DNA of 49,568 bases from positions 1 through 49,568 of the forward strand of contig WJMT01000036.1 of NCBI GenBank assembly GCA_014727835.1. Reading direction: 5' to 3'. Shown piece after piece: positions 1 to 9,009 of the stretch. The stretch's first letter is position 1, and every line of letters starts with the position of its first letter. Both the position numbers and the translations under genes were made by a program. Under the pieces are notes generated by a model that was given only the letters and a program-made list of their open reading frames with translations, did no database searches and had not been told where the DNA came from. This DNA comes from Candidatus Aminicenantota bacterium. Lineage in GTDB: Bacteria > Acidobacteriota > Aminicenantia > Aminicenantales > Aminicenantaceae.

Positions 1-65
1 AATAGGAGTGAATATAATAAACAGTTAAGCTGCCGGTTTGCAAAAAAAGGAGGGTGGCCAATTTG

Positions 66-1208
66 ATGAATAATATAAAAATCCCGATGTTAGACCTTAA
101 AGCCCAATACACTTGCATCAAACCAAAGATAGACAAAGCTGTCGAAGATGTTTTCGAATCTCAGTATTTTATTCTGGGGCCCAAAGTGGAAGAACTGGAG
201 GCAAAAATTGCCCACTATTCCGAAGCATCCCATGCTGTGGGGGTGTCTTCCGGGACCGATGCTCTTCTGATCTGTCTGATGGCCCTGGACATTGAACCGG
301 ATGATGAAGTGATCACCACTCCCTTTTCTTTTTTCTCCACAGCCGGGGTTATCTCACGGCTCAATGCCATCCCCAAATTTGTGGATATAGACCCTGTGAC
401 CTACAATCTGGAGCCGAAAAAACTCAAATCAGCCATCACCCGCCGCACCAAGGCCGTCATCCCGGTCCATCTGTTTGGACAGTGCGTGGATATGGATCCC
501 ATTCTGGAATTGTCATCCCAGCACCAACTTCCGGTCATTGAAGATGCGGCCCAGTCCATTGGTGCTCAGTATAAGAACCGAAAAGCCGGTTCCATGGGGG
601 ATCTTGGGATATTTTCTTTTTTCCCTTCTAAAAATTTAGGAGGAGCCGGGGATGGAGGAATGGTCACGACCCAAAATCCCTCTCTTTATGAAAAGCTCAA
701 GATCCTGAGAGTGCACGGCTCCCAGCAAAAATATTACCACAAAATGGTTGGAGGGAATTTCCGGCTGGATGCCCTTCAAGCTGCAGTGCTTTTAGTCAAG
801 CTCCAATACCTGGATTCATGGTCTGAAAAGCGCTGCCAAAACGCCTCTCATTACAATCAATTGTTTGAACGATCAGGCCTGATAAAAAAAGGATTAGTGA
901 AAACACCAAAGACCGTTTATAAAGATTCCGGCGACCCAAACCATCACATCTTCAATCAATACACCATCCGCGCGCAATCCCGAGATAAGCTCCGTGCTCA
1001 TCTTCAAGACCAGGGAATCAGCACAGCCATTTACTATCCTGTGCCTTTCCACCTTCAGGAATGTTATCAAGACCTGGGTTATCTCAAAGGAGACTTTCCG
1101 GAGGCAGAAAAAGCCTCTCAGGAGGTCCTTTCCCTTCCTGTTTTCCCGGAGTTGACCTGTGATCAGCAGGAATACATTGTGGATAAAATCAAGGAGTTCT
1201 ATTCATAA
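66..1208 (+). CDS. DegT/DnrJ/EryC1/StrS family PLP-dependent sugar aminotransferase (WbpE-like)
   Basis: Transfers an amino group to a nucleotide-linked keto sugar in the cytoplasm. Visible fold-type I PLP motifs are SSGTDALL near residue 62, EDAAQSIGA with the cofactor-binding Asp near residue 160, and SFFPSKNLGGAGDGG with the Schiff-base Lys near residue 189. The SFFPSK form and the N-terminal MLDLKAQY resemble WbpE, which makes UDP-2-acetamido-3-amino-glucuronate. A GTG at 54 is in frame, but AAGGAGG at 48-53 abuts it; ATG 66 has 12 nt spacing and overlaps a TGA at 64-66 that may end an upstream gene. About 380 aa is full length for the family. A WbpA-like dehydrogenase and AsnB downstream support an amino-uronic acid route. 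The exact substrate is inferred. Confidence 0.9.
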   Translation: MNNIKIPMLDLKAQYTCIKPKIDKAVEDVFESQYFILGPKVEELEAKIAHYSEASHAVGVSSGTDALLICLMALDIEPDDEVITTPFSFFSTAGVISRLNAIPKFVDIDPVTYNLEPKKLKSAITRRTKAVIPVHLFGQCVDMDPILELSSQHQLPVIEDAAQSIGAQYKNRKAGSMGDLGIFSFFPSKNLGGAGDGGMVTTQNPSLYEKLKILRVHGSQQKYYHKMVGGNFRLDALQAAVLLVKLQYLDSWSEKRCQNASHYNQLFERSGLIKKGLVKTPKTVYKDSGDPNHHIFNQYTIRAQSRDKLRAHLQDQGISTAIYYPVPFHLQECYQDLGYLKGDFPEAEKASQEVLSLPVFPELTCDQQEYIVDKIKEFYS

Positions 1209-1223
1209 GGTTAAGCTGAGATC

Positions 1224-1934
1224 ATGATATCTCATAAGTTCAAATGCATTTTCATCCATATCCCAAAAACAGGAGGGACCAGCGTTGAGAAAAGCTTGTG
1301 GACCGATTTTTCCAGAAAAAACCTTTTCGGACGTCCGAATTTCACACAAACAGGTGTTCTGCACCATCTCAAGGCCATACATGTCCAACAAAAAGTGGGA
1401 GAGGACATCTTCAAAAAGTATTTCAAATACACCTTTGTTCGAAATCCGTGGAGCCGGGTCCTGTCTCAGTATTTTTATACCATCCAGGTCCGAAAAGACT
1501 TTCAAAGAATGCTGGGGATTTCCAAGGATTCTTCGTTCAAAGACTATGTCCGGAGTCTGCAAAAAGTGAATTTCAACGGCAGCCCATTCAGATTTGTAGA
1601 AATCTTTTTCAACAATATTCCTTATATGAAACACCTGTCTTTTTCTAAACTTCACACCCACTGGGAAAAACAGAATAAATTCATCATCGATGAGCACGGA
1701 AATCAGCTGGTTGATTTCATTGGAAGATTTGAGAATTTGCAGGAGGATTTCAATCAGGTGTGTGATCGACTCGGTATCCCTCACCGTCAGCTTCCCCATG
1801 AAACAGTGGGGGTTTCCCGGCCCAAAGGCAAGCATTATTCAGAATACTATGACCAGGAAACCAAATGTTTGGTGGAAGAGATTTATTGGGAGGATATCGA
1901 GCGTTTCAACTATGGATTTGAGACTTCTGGATGA
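1224..1934 (+). CDS. Sulfotransferase family protein (PAPS-dependent, carbohydrate type)
   Basis: Predicted to move sulfate from PAPS to a sugar hydroxyl. The 5'-phosphosulfate loop IPKTGGTS lies at residues 13-20 straight after the first strand (CIFIHIP), and the 3'-phosphate motif RNPWSR at 73-78, the spacing seen in Sulfotransfer_2 proteins. HHLKA near 47 fits the HxxA element often found between them. No signal peptide or membrane segment is visible, so it should act in the cytoplasm, on a precursor or growing chain. At 236 aa it is a compact but complete domain. It starts 15 nt after the aminotransferase and so is probably cotranscribed. The acceptor is unknown. A second, unrelated-looking sulfotransferase lies at 31158. 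Confidence 0.8.
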   Translation: MISHKFKCIFIHIPKTGGTSVEKSLWTDFSRKNLFGRPNFTQTGVLHHLKAIHVQQKVGEDIFKKYFKYTFVRNPWSRVLSQYFYTIQVRKDFQRMLGISKDSSFKDYVRSLQKVNFNGSPFRFVEIFFNNIPYMKHLSFSKLHTHWEKQNKFIIDEHGNQLVDFIGRFENLQEDFNQVCDRLGIPHRQLPHETVGVSRPKGKHYSEYYDQETKCLVEEIYWEDIERFNYGFETSG

Positions 1935-1956
1935 GTCAGCGGTTATAAACAGAAAA

Positions 1957-2241
1957 ATGCAGCACACCCAACACAAACAAGTCAAAGACACGTTCTTTTC
2001 TCTTCTGTCTCTGGCTGAACAGAGATTAGAGAATGCCTGGATCATCAAAGAGGCCGGCGGTTCTGAAGATGCGGTCCCTCTTATCTATAAAAGCGCGTCT
2101 ATCATGCTTCACATCCTATTAGAGTATTATTTTGACCAGAACCACGCGTCAGTGACCCTTTACTGGGATTTTGATTCTCTTTCTAAAAAAGTAGTTCCAA
2201 ACAAAGTGCTTTATCCCCAAGGAGATCTTGAACATGAGTGA
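1957..2241 (+). CDS. Small hypothetical protein, predicted helical
   Basis: Not recognised. About 94 aa, soluble, rich in predicted helix (FFSLLSLAEQRLENAWI and IYKSASIMLHILLEYYF) and ending in charged residues. It could be a small HEPN-like helical bundle, but I see no diagnostic motif. It fills the gap between the sulfotransferase and the GT4 gene, and its stop codon overlaps the GT4 start by 8 nt, the arrangement of translationally coupled genes. ATG 1957 follows the sulfotransferase stop by 22 nt but has no clear ribosome binding site; an in-frame ATG at 1912 would overlap the sulfotransferase by 23 nt. The packed position and amphipathic pattern argue for a real gene. Confidence 0.5.
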   Translation: MQHTQHKQVKDTFFSLLSLAEQRLENAWIIKEAGGSEDAVPLIYKSASIMLHILLEYYFDQNHASVTLYWDFDSLSKKVVPNKVLYPQGDLEHE

Positions 2242-3334
2242 AATTGCGGCCCTTTTTCTGCCCCGCATCGGATACGGAGGCATCACAGCAAACACTCTCA
2301 AATTAGCTAAGGCGTTGAAAAATAAAGGATATCAGATCCATGTGATCACCACTCAAATACAGAGGACTTACATCCAAAAAAAAGATCTTGACTTTCCCAT
2401 CATCTGTCTCAAGGCGAATCGAATCATCACCAGTCTTCCTTATCTCATCAGCTATCTCCGCAAACACCGGCCTGCGGCATTGATCTCTGCTCATTATTAC
2501 GCCAATATCATCGCAGTGTGGGCCAAAGCTCTGGCCTCTGTTCCCACTCGTCTCATCATCACAGAACGGTCTGCGCCTGCTGTCACTTTGGCTTCCTCTG
2601 GAAACCTGAAAGATCGATTCATCCCATGGATCATGCAAAAGAGTTATCCCAAAGCAGATGCGGTGGTGGCCGTATCCAAAGGCACAGCTGATAACCTTTC
2701 CAAATTGATAAAAACACCCTCCCATCGTGTCAAGGTGATCTACAATCCGATTTTCAGGGACAAGATTTCAGACAAGGCCCGAGAGAAGATCCAGCATCCC
2801 TGGTTTGGAAATGATCAGCTTCCGGTGATTCTGGGAATGGGGTATTATATCTATCAAAAGGATTTTTCCACTCTGATTCGGGCCTTCTCTGTGGTCCGCC
2901 AAGAGATCCCAGCCAGGCTGGTAATTATCGGAGAAGGCAGAGAACAACCCCGTTTAGAGAAACTCGCTCAAAAATTAGGCATATCCAAGCATGTTGATCT
3001 GCATCCCTTTGTCAAAAATCCCTATAAATACATGGCCGGAGCGGATTTGTTTGCCCTCTCTTCCCGGTTTGAGGGAATGCCCAATGTTCTGGTGGAAGCC
3101 GTGGCTGTGGGGACTCCGTGTGTGGCCACAGACTGTCCCAGCGGCCCGAATGAAATACTGCCCCCGGAAGCCTTGGTTCCGGTGGAAGATTTCAGGAAAA
3201 TGGCACAAAAAATCATCACCCTGCTAAAAAATAAAAACCAGGCCTCCCGCATAGTGATGAAAGCTCAACAGAACCTGACTCATTTTGACCCGGATTTGTG
3301 GATCCAACAGTATGTTCAGTTGATCAAGCCGTGA
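2234..3334 (+). CDS. Glycosyltransferase family 4 (GT-B fold)
   Basis: Retaining cytoplasmic glycosyltransferase. The N-terminal Rossmann half begins IAALFLPRIGYGGITANTLKLA, with the glycine-rich acceptor-side loop. The C-terminal half carries ILGMGYYIYQKDFSTLIRAF and the donor-binding EX7E motif (Glu near residues 280 and 288 in FEGMPNVLVEAVAVGTP). About 366 aa, normal for GT4. ATG 2234 has AAGGAG at 2219-2224 with good spacing, so it is preferred to an in-frame TTG at 2228. It overlaps the small upstream gene by 8 nt. Donor and acceptor cannot be read from the sequence; the cluster suggests O-antigen or exopolysaccharide assembly. Confidence 0.9.
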   Translation: MSEIAALFLPRIGYGGITANTLKLAKALKNKGYQIHVITTQIQRTYIQKKDLDFPIICLKANRIITSLPYLISYLRKHRPAALISAHYYANIIAVWAKALASVPTRLIITERSAPAVTLASSGNLKDRFIPWIMQKSYPKADAVVAVSKGTADNLSKLIKTPSHRVKVIYNPIFRDKISDKAREKIQHPWFGNDQLPVILGMGYYIYQKDFSTLIRAFSVVRQEIPARLVIIGEGREQPRLEKLAQKLGISKHVDLHPFVKNPYKYMAGADLFALSSRFEGMPNVLVEAVAVGTPCVATDCPSGPNEILPPEALVPVEDFRKMAQKIITLLKNKNQASRIVMKAQQNLTHFDPDLWIQQYVQLIKP

Positions 3335-3380
3335 CCTTCTGTTTCTCAAAGATTTATCAAGTTCTCTGTGATCCCTCATA

Positions 3381-3410
3381 TTGACACAGGGAGTTTCATT
3401 CCTATATTAT
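3381..3410 (+). promoter_or_regulatory. Sigma70-type promoter upstream of asnB
   Basis: TTGACA at 3381-3386 and TATTAT at 3405-3410, spacer 18 (or TATATT at 3403, spacer 16). It lies in the only sizeable gap (130 nt) of this block, about 55 nt before the asnB start, and suggests a second transcription start inside the cluster. Confidence 0.6.
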
Positions 3411-3464
3411 TTTCCATAATCATCTCAAACTTGTTTAGCGGAAAGGAGAGGAAAAGATCAAACC

Positions 3465-5351
3465 ATGTGCGGGATAAGCGGCTGCAGCTGGAGGGATCCC
3501 TCCCTTATCAAACGGATGTTGGAGGCAGTCTCTCATCGGGGCCCGGATGACCATGGGCTTGAACAGGTTGGAGATGTGACTTTTGGTCATGTTCGTCTCA
3601 GCATCATTGAGCTTTCCAGAGCAGGCCATCAACCCATGTTCTATGCAAAACAGAAAGGGGCCTCTTCATCAGAGCTTCAGAAATCCCTCAAACGTGGTGC
3701 TTTGGTTTCCATTGTTTACAATGGAGAGATCTACAATTATCAGGAACTTCGCAAAGACTTGAAGAAAAAAGGCTATGTTTTTTCGACCAGATCTGATACT
3801 GAGGTGATTTTGGCTTCCTATCTGGAATGGGGCTTTGATTGTGTCAAACATTTCAACGGCATGTGGGCCTTCTGTATCCATGACCGGATGAAAAAGGTTC
3901 TTTTTTGCAGCCGCGACCGGCTTGGTCAGAAGCCGCTCTATTATCATTGGAATAACAACGGTTTCCTTTTTTGCAGTGAGCTGAAAGGGCTCCTGCAATA
4001 CAGGGAATTGGCTGACCCAAAGCTTGAGGACTTAGACAGGGAAGCGGTTGAGCTCTATTTTAGTTTGGGCTACATTCCAGCACCCTGGACCATCTACAAG
4101 GATATCCGGAAGCTGGAAGCCGCCTTTAATCTCATCATTGACCTTGACAGAAAACGACTCACAAAGCAGCGCTATTGGGACTTGCCTCCGTACTCTCCGC
4201 AAAGGAACAAACAAAAGCTCATTGAGCAGGGACGGGCATTACTGCAAGAGGCCACCCGGCTGCGGATGATCGCTGATGTGCCGGTGGGCGCTTTTTTGAG
4301 CGGAGGCCTGGACAGCTCAGCGGTGGTCGGAAAGATGCGTGAGTTGACAGACATCAGCAAAGTCCACACCTTCAGTCTTGGTTTTGAAGGCACATATGAC
4401 GAAACCCCTTATGTCAACCTGGTCAAAAAAAATTACACCACCCGGCATCACCATCAATATTTTCTGAAAAATGACTTTGAAGCCCTCATAAAACGGTATG
4501 CTGAGGTGTATGACGAACCCTACGGAGACTGCAGCGGTTTCCCCACTTATAAAGTCAGTGAAATGGCCCGGAAATACGTCAAAGTCTGTCTCAGCGGTGA
4601 TGGGGGAGATGAGATTTTCGGCGGGTATAACAATCATCTGGTGGGCCGCAGAATGGACATAATACGCAGGCTTCCCAAATCAATCCGCTGGCTGGCAAGC
4701 CGGCTGCCTGCAAAGCGCAACCTCAGCCGCTACACTTCGTTTTACATGCTCAAGCAAGCCTTTAGGGTGAGCCTCAATCCTCCGGAACGGTTTTCTGCGG
4801 AAGCCTTGGGAAAAGACAGACTCTCCACATCCATGCATGAGAAGTGGACCACGAGCAAGCTGAAGAAGGAGCTGGTGAGAGGACAGGGAAGCTTGGCAGA
4901 GGCACTGCGCACTCATGACCTTTTGAACAACACGCTTGGAGATCATTTTTTGGTCAAGGTCGATAGGGCCAGCATGGCTCATGCCCTGGAGGTGCGCAGT
5001 CCTTTTCTTGATCACCGGTTTGCGGAATGGGCCCAGAAGGTTCCCTCAGCATGGAAGGCCAGTCTCTTTCAGAATAAAATTTTGATGAGAGAAATCATCA
5101 GAGGGCTGGTCCCTGAAGCGATTGTGAGGCGCGGGAAACAGGGATTCACCCCTCCTTTTGACAAATGGATTTTGAATGAGGAGTATGAGAAGTTTCCGGT
5201 GACCGCATTGAAAATTCTCCGCAAGATTCTCCCTCAGCTGCATGCAGAATTTAAAACCAGAATATTGAAAGAAAAAGGAATTTTTTTCCTTCAATACTAT
5301 CTCAGACTTTTCCTGTTTGGTATCTGGAGCCGAAAATGGATCAACCAATGA
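3465..5351 (+). CDS. asnB: Asparagine synthase-type glutamine-hydrolysing amidotransferase
   Basis: The N-terminal class II glutaminase starts at the catalytic Cys2 (MCGISG) and has the NGEIYN motif near residue 86. The C-terminal ATP-pyrophosphatase domain has the PP-loop SGGLDSS at about 279-285 and SGDGGDEIFGGY further on. Ammonia from glutamine amidates an adenylated carboxylate. At 628 aa it is full length. The ATG follows GAAAGGAGAGG. In polysaccharide clusters such enzymes, for example WbpS, are thought to turn uronic acids into uronamides. With a WbpE-like aminotransferase and WbpA-like dehydrogenase nearby I infer that role rather than free asparagine synthesis; the catalytic motifs alone do not decide it. 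Confidence 0.93.
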   Translation: MCGISGCSWRDPSLIKRMLEAVSHRGPDDHGLEQVGDVTFGHVRLSIIELSRAGHQPMFYAKQKGASSSELQKSLKRGALVSIVYNGEIYNYQELRKDLKKKGYVFSTRSDTEVILASYLEWGFDCVKHFNGMWAFCIHDRMKKVLFCSRDRLGQKPLYYHWNNNGFLFCSELKGLLQYRELADPKLEDLDREAVELYFSLGYIPAPWTIYKDIRKLEAAFNLIIDLDRKRLTKQRYWDLPPYSPQRNKQKLIEQGRALLQEATRLRMIADVPVGAFLSGGLDSSAVVGKMRELTDISKVHTFSLGFEGTYDETPYVNLVKKNYTTRHHHQYFLKNDFEALIKRYAEVYDEPYGDCSGFPTYKVSEMARKYVKVCLSGDGGDEIFGGYNNHLVGRRMDIIRRLPKSIRWLASRLPAKRNLSRYTSFYMLKQAFRVSLNPPERFSAEALGKDRLSTSMHEKWTTSKLKKELVRGQGSLAEALRTHDLLNNTLGDHFLVKVDRASMAHALEVRSPFLDHRFAEWAQKVPSAWKASLFQNKILMREIIRGLVPEAIVRRGKQGFTPPFDKWILNEEYEKFPVTALKILRKILPQLHAEFKTRILKEKGIFFLQYYLRLFLFGIWSRKWINQ

Positions 5352-5375
5352 AAAAAATAAAGAGGTTCAAAGACA

Positions 5376-6833
5376 GTGGACAGAAAACATAAGATCATCA
5401 AAGGCGCCATTTCTCTGTTTATGGGGAAAGCAGCCACTCTGGTCATCTCTTCTTTGCAGATTCTCATCATTCCCAGACTGTTAGGCCCTGCTTCTATGGG
5501 ATTTTTTTCCTACTGGCTTTCTGTGTATTTCATCATAGCCCGTATATTGGGGATGGGTGGACAGCAGATGATGATGAAGAATGTCCCGGAACTCCGCCTC
5601 AAAAAAACCTCTATGATCACCACGCTGGTGAGCAAGGCGGGGTTGATCAAGCTCCCTGTTTTTCTGGTTGTTGCAGGGGGCGGTCTTTTTTTCTGGACTC
5701 AGGAATACCTGTATTTTTTGATCATTGCATTGGGAGCCTTGCTTTTTTCTCTCAACCTGCTTGGGGAATCTGTTCTCTATTCATTCAATAAGATGGGGAC
5801 TTATGCTTTCATTACAGTGCTCAGGGCCGCTTCCCGGGTTGTGCTGGTGATTGCTCTTTTTTATGTCTTTGCGGATAAGGGGATTGTGGGGGGTATTTTC
5901 GGAGCTCCCCTGATCACCTTCCTTCTCAGCACCATCCTGGTTCTGAAATTGATTCCCAATGAAAAAGCGTCCCTGGAAAAACCATTCCGTCATTACTTCA
6001 CCTTTGGGTTCTGGATTTACATGAGCGTGGTGGTGCAGGGATTGATCAGGTGGAGCATCACCATTTTAGCCAAATCCCATGGAGAGAGCATGGATGTGGT
6101 GGGCTATTTTGGGGTGGGCACACAGATCTGTTTCACTTTGGTGCTGTTGATTTATTTTATAAATGAAAGCATTCTTCCTTCCTTGATCGAATTCAGGATC
6201 AAGGACAAGAACAAATTCGGAAGAGCATTGCAGTTTGCCTGGAAATACACCAATGTGATTTTGTGTCCTCTGGTCATCGGAGGTTTTATCTTGGCCCGTC
6301 CTCTGATTGTTTATATCATAGGTAAAGAATATGCGGCCGGTACTGTTATCATCAAGTTTTTCCTTCCGGCTGTCATTCTGCTCGCCTGGATCAAATTCCA
6401 TTACCAGATCCTTTTTGTATTTGAGAAGAAAATAAGTATCTTCCTGACCCAGATCATCAATGTGATGTTCTTTGTGGTCAGCTGGTTTCTCCTGATCAGA
6501 CTGGATCAGATCCATTGGGCTCCTTTGAGCATGGCCATTGGTTCCTTTTTTGCCTATTTGTTCATCCTTTATCATTCTCACAAAATAGAAAAAGTCAGCC
6601 GGTATCTGCCTCATTTGTTCAAACCCCTCACAGCCGCTGCACTGATGGGTATAATCATACACTTTTTTCATGTCACGTCCTTTGTCCAGCTGGTGGGAGT
6701 TGTTTTATTGGGTGCTGTTTCTTATGGGCTGTTTTTGGTGATCGTGGGGGGCATTGAAAAAGATGACCGGAAGCTGTTTGAGGAATTTGTTTCCAAAATG
6801 AAAAAAGAACTCCTGCCTGGACAAAAACCGTAA
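5376..6833 (+). CDS. wzx: Polysaccharide flippase, Wzx/MATE-like (oligosaccharide exporter)
   Basis: Polytopic inner-membrane protein of 485 aa with about 12-14 hydrophobic helices and short loops. It starts KGAISLFMGKAATLVISSLQ, typical of polysaccharide biosynthesis (Wzx/RfbX) flippases, which move undecaprenyl-linked repeat units to the periplasmic face. GTG 5376 is the start, with AGAGG at 5361-5365; an ATG at 5348 is out of frame and soon stops. It follows asnB by 24 nt and precedes the dehydrogenase, ectodomain protein and ligase/polymerase genes, the company expected for a Wzx/Wzy-type pathway. Substrate specificity cannot be read from sequence. Confidence 0.88.
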   Translation: MDRKHKIIKGAISLFMGKAATLVISSLQILIIPRLLGPASMGFFSYWLSVYFIIARILGMGGQQMMMKNVPELRLKKTSMITTLVSKAGLIKLPVFLVVAGGGLFFWTQEYLYFLIIALGALLFSLNLLGESVLYSFNKMGTYAFITVLRAASRVVLVIALFYVFADKGIVGGIFGAPLITFLLSTILVLKLIPNEKASLEKPFRHYFTFGFWIYMSVVVQGLIRWSITILAKSHGESMDVVGYFGVGTQICFTLVLLIYFINESILPSLIEFRIKDKNKFGRALQFAWKYTNVILCPLVIGGFILARPLIVYIIGKEYAAGTVIIKFFLPAVILLAWIKFHYQILFVFEKKISIFLTQIINVMFFVVSWFLLIRLDQIHWAPLSMAIGSFFAYLFILYHSHKIEKVSRYLPHLFKPLTAAALMGIIIHFFHVTSFVQLVGVVLLGAVSYGLFLVIVGGIEKDDRKLFEEFVSKMKKELLPGQKP

Positions 6834-6869
6834 AAAAGTATAAAAATGAGACAAAAGGAAAAAGAGACC

Positions 6870-8195
6870 ATGGCATCTCAAACACAGACCTTAATCCAAA
6901 AAATTCAGTCCCGCTCTGCTGAGATCGGGGTCATTGGTCTGGGCTATGTGGGACTTCCTCTGGTTCTCCGGTTTGCAGAAGAAAAATTTTCTGTGACCGG
7001 CTTTGATATTGACAAAGACAAGACAAATCAGCTGAACTCAGGAAAATCCTATATCAAACACATCCCGGATTCTCAAATAAAAAGACTCACCCAAACCAAC
7101 ACATTTGAAGCCACCACAGACTATTCCCGGATCAAAGACATGGACTGTATTCTCATCTGTGTGCCCACTCCGTTGAATGACAATAAAGAGCCTGACTTGA
7201 CTTATATCAACAAGACCTCCCGGCAGATCGCTCAACACATGAGAAAACATCAGCTCATTTCCTTGGAAAGCACCACATATCCCGGGACCACCAGAGAAAT
7301 CCTGCTTCCCTGTTTTGAAGAAAACGGATTTCAAGTGGGAGAGGATTTTTATCTGGTTTATTCTCCGGAAAGAGAAGATCCGGCCAATAAGAAATACAAC
7401 ACCAAAAACATCCCTAAAGTGGTGGGAGGGATCACTTCGTCCTGTAATGAGCTGGGAAAAGCCCTCTACCAGCAGATCGTGGATACAGTGGTCCCTGTTT
7501 CCTCCACAGAAGTGGCTGAACTGACCAAGCTTTTGGAAAATATCTACCGTTCCGTGAATATCGCTTTGGTCAATGAGCTCAAAGTCCTCTCAGATAAGAT
7601 GGGGATCGATATTTGGGAAGTGATACAAGCCTCATCCACAAAACCGTTTGGATTCAAGAGTTTTTATCCCGGTCCAGGCCTGGGGGGACACTGCATCCCT
7701 ATTGACCCTTTTTATCTATCCTGGAAAGCAAGGGAATTTGACTTCAACACCCGTTTTATAGAACTGGCCGGAGAAGTCAACACCAGCATGCCCGGGTATG
7801 TGATCTCAAAATTGTCAGATGCTCTCAACAGCAAAGCCAAATGCATCCGCGGTTCCAAAATACTTGTGCTGGGGGTGGCTTACAAAAAAGACATTGATGA
7901 TATCCGTGAATCTCCGGCTGTGGAGATCATTGATCGATTGAAAAAAAAAGGGGCAGAGGTGTTTTTCCATGACCCGTATGTATCCCGGATCCGCAACATG
8001 AGAAAGTATGATTTGGATTTCAAAGCCTCTGAGTTGAGCGAAGCAACGCTCAAGAACATGGATGCGGTTCTGATTGTCACAGACCATTCGGATTATGACT
8101 ATGAATGGATCGTTGAAAATTCCCAGGTGGTGGTGGACACCAGAAATGCCACACACAATGTCAAATCCGGCCAGGAAAAAATAGTGAAAGCCTGA
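6870..8195 (+). CDS. wbpA: UDP-N-acetylhexosamine 6-dehydrogenase (WbpA-like nucleotide sugar dehydrogenase)
   Basis: Oxidises C6 of a UDP-HexNAc to the uronic acid using 2 NAD+. The N-terminal Rossmann motif GVIGLGYVGLP is near residue 20 and CVPTPLND near 97. YSPEREDPAN and the Cys loop GPGLGGHCIPIDP, with the catalytic Cys near residue 275, are the forms usual in WbpA/TviB enzymes rather than UDP-glucose dehydrogenases. The C-terminal UDP-binding domain ends with VLGVAYKKDIDDIRESPA. ATG 6870 has AAGGAA at 6855-6860 and good spacing; an in-frame ATG at 6846 would add 8 lysine- and glutamate-rich residues and has a poorer site. Its product would feed the WbpE-like aminotransferase pathway. 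WbpB and WbpD partners are not in this window and may lie upstream. Confidence 0.88.
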   Translation: MASQTQTLIQKIQSRSAEIGVIGLGYVGLPLVLRFAEEKFSVTGFDIDKDKTNQLNSGKSYIKHIPDSQIKRLTQTNTFEATTDYSRIKDMDCILICVPTPLNDNKEPDLTYINKTSRQIAQHMRKHQLISLESTTYPGTTREILLPCFEENGFQVGEDFYLVYSPEREDPANKKYNTKNIPKVVGGITSSCNELGKALYQQIVDTVVPVSSTEVAELTKLLENIYRSVNIALVNELKVLSDKMGIDIWEVIQASSTKPFGFKSFYPGPGLGGHCIPIDPFYLSWKAREFDFNTRFIELAGEVNTSMPGYVISKLSDALNSKAKCIRGSKILVLGVAYKKDIDDIRESPAVEIIDRLKKKGAEVFFHDPYVSRIRNMRKYDLDFKASELSEATLKNMDAVLIVTDHSDYDYEWIVENSQVVVDTRNATHNVKSGQEKIVKA

Positions 8196-8196
8196 A

Positions 8197-9009
8197 ATGA
8201 GCTGGATCCAATTGATCGGGCTGTTTTTTGTCAATCTGTTCACAAACGCAGTTTTTTATCTTATTCTGCTCGGGATCGCTTTTGTTTGGGGCGCCATGAC
8301 ATTTATCAGCAAAAAAAAGGTGTTCCAAAAAAAAGTCGGATTCTGGGCTGTGTTCGGAACCATCCAGACCGCTATGTGTGTGTGGATGATTCTTTTCTTA
8401 TCCCATGATATTGTGGTTTCAGATCAGGTCCATATCTCTTCTCCGGTGGGAGAAATATTTGGGGAAACAAGGATCGGACAGACCTTCAAAGCCTCATATG
8501 ACGGGCTGAGGGCTGTGGATGTGCTTATGGCCAATTACAAACGAAAAGTAACCGGCGAGATGGTGTTTCTTCTCCAAAGGCCAGAAGACTCAGAGGATGA
8601 GATCTTTCAAAAAACAGTGGATGCAGGGAAGATCAAAGACAACCGTTATTTCCGGTTCGCATTTCCTTTGCGGGCGGATTCCAAAGGGAAATCCTATTCT
8701 TTTTCTTTTCATGCTCCGGATGCAGAGCCTGGAAATGCTCTCACCATATGGTCCAATGACCAGGACCAGTATTTTCAGGGAGAAAAATGGATCAACGGGA
8801 GCAGGGAAAAGGGAGACCTGGTCTTTAGAACGGTTTATGATGCGGGAGTGAAAAAAAAGATACGAATTTTTTTGAATAAAGTGACCCAAGACAAACCCTT
8901 TCCTTTGAATAAAAAATGGTTTCCAGCAGCATGGGTCCTGCTGTTTTTCATCATCGCTGGTCTGTTTTTAACCTTTATGATGAAGGTGTTTGATGAGCAG
9001 AGAAAATAG
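8197..9009 (+). CDS. Hypothetical membrane protein with periplasmic ectodomain
   Basis: Not recognised as a named family. 270 aa with two N-terminal hydrophobic segments (about residues 4-28 and 47-70), a hydrophilic stretch of about 160 residues, and a final membrane segment near 243-262 (AAWVLLFFIIAGLFL). The middle part (GQTFKASYDGLRAVDVLM, then alternating strands) looks like a beta-sandwich of the kind attached to membrane glycosyltransferases. It starts 1 nt after the dehydrogenase stop, and its end overlaps the ligase/polymerase gene by 17 nt, so the three are probably co-translated. It may be an accessory subunit of the neighbouring membrane enzyme; that is a guess from position. Confidence 0.7.
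   Translation: MSWIQLIGLFFVNLFTNAVFYLILLGIAFVWGAMTFISKKKVFQKKVGFWAVFGTIQTAMCVWMILFLSHDIVVSDQVHISSPVGEIFGETRIGQTFKASYDGLRAVDVLMANYKRKVTGEMVFLLQRPEDSEDEIFQKTVDAGKIKDNRYFRFAFPLRADSKGKSYSFSFHAPDAEPGNALTIWSNDQDQYFQGEKWINGSREKGDLVFRTVYDAGVKKKIRIFLNKVTQDKPFPLNKKWFPAAWVLLFFIIAGLFLTFMMKVFDEQRK

Noticed and set aside
1-66. Frame open from the left edge to TGA at 64-66, overlapping ATG 66
   Set aside because: Could be the tail of an upstream gene (TGATG overlap), but 21 codons without a family motif are too little to call a feature.
1203-1835. Minus-strand open frame of 210 codons opposite the sulfotransferase
   Set aside because: The plus strand has clear PAPS-binding motifs; the reverse frame has none.
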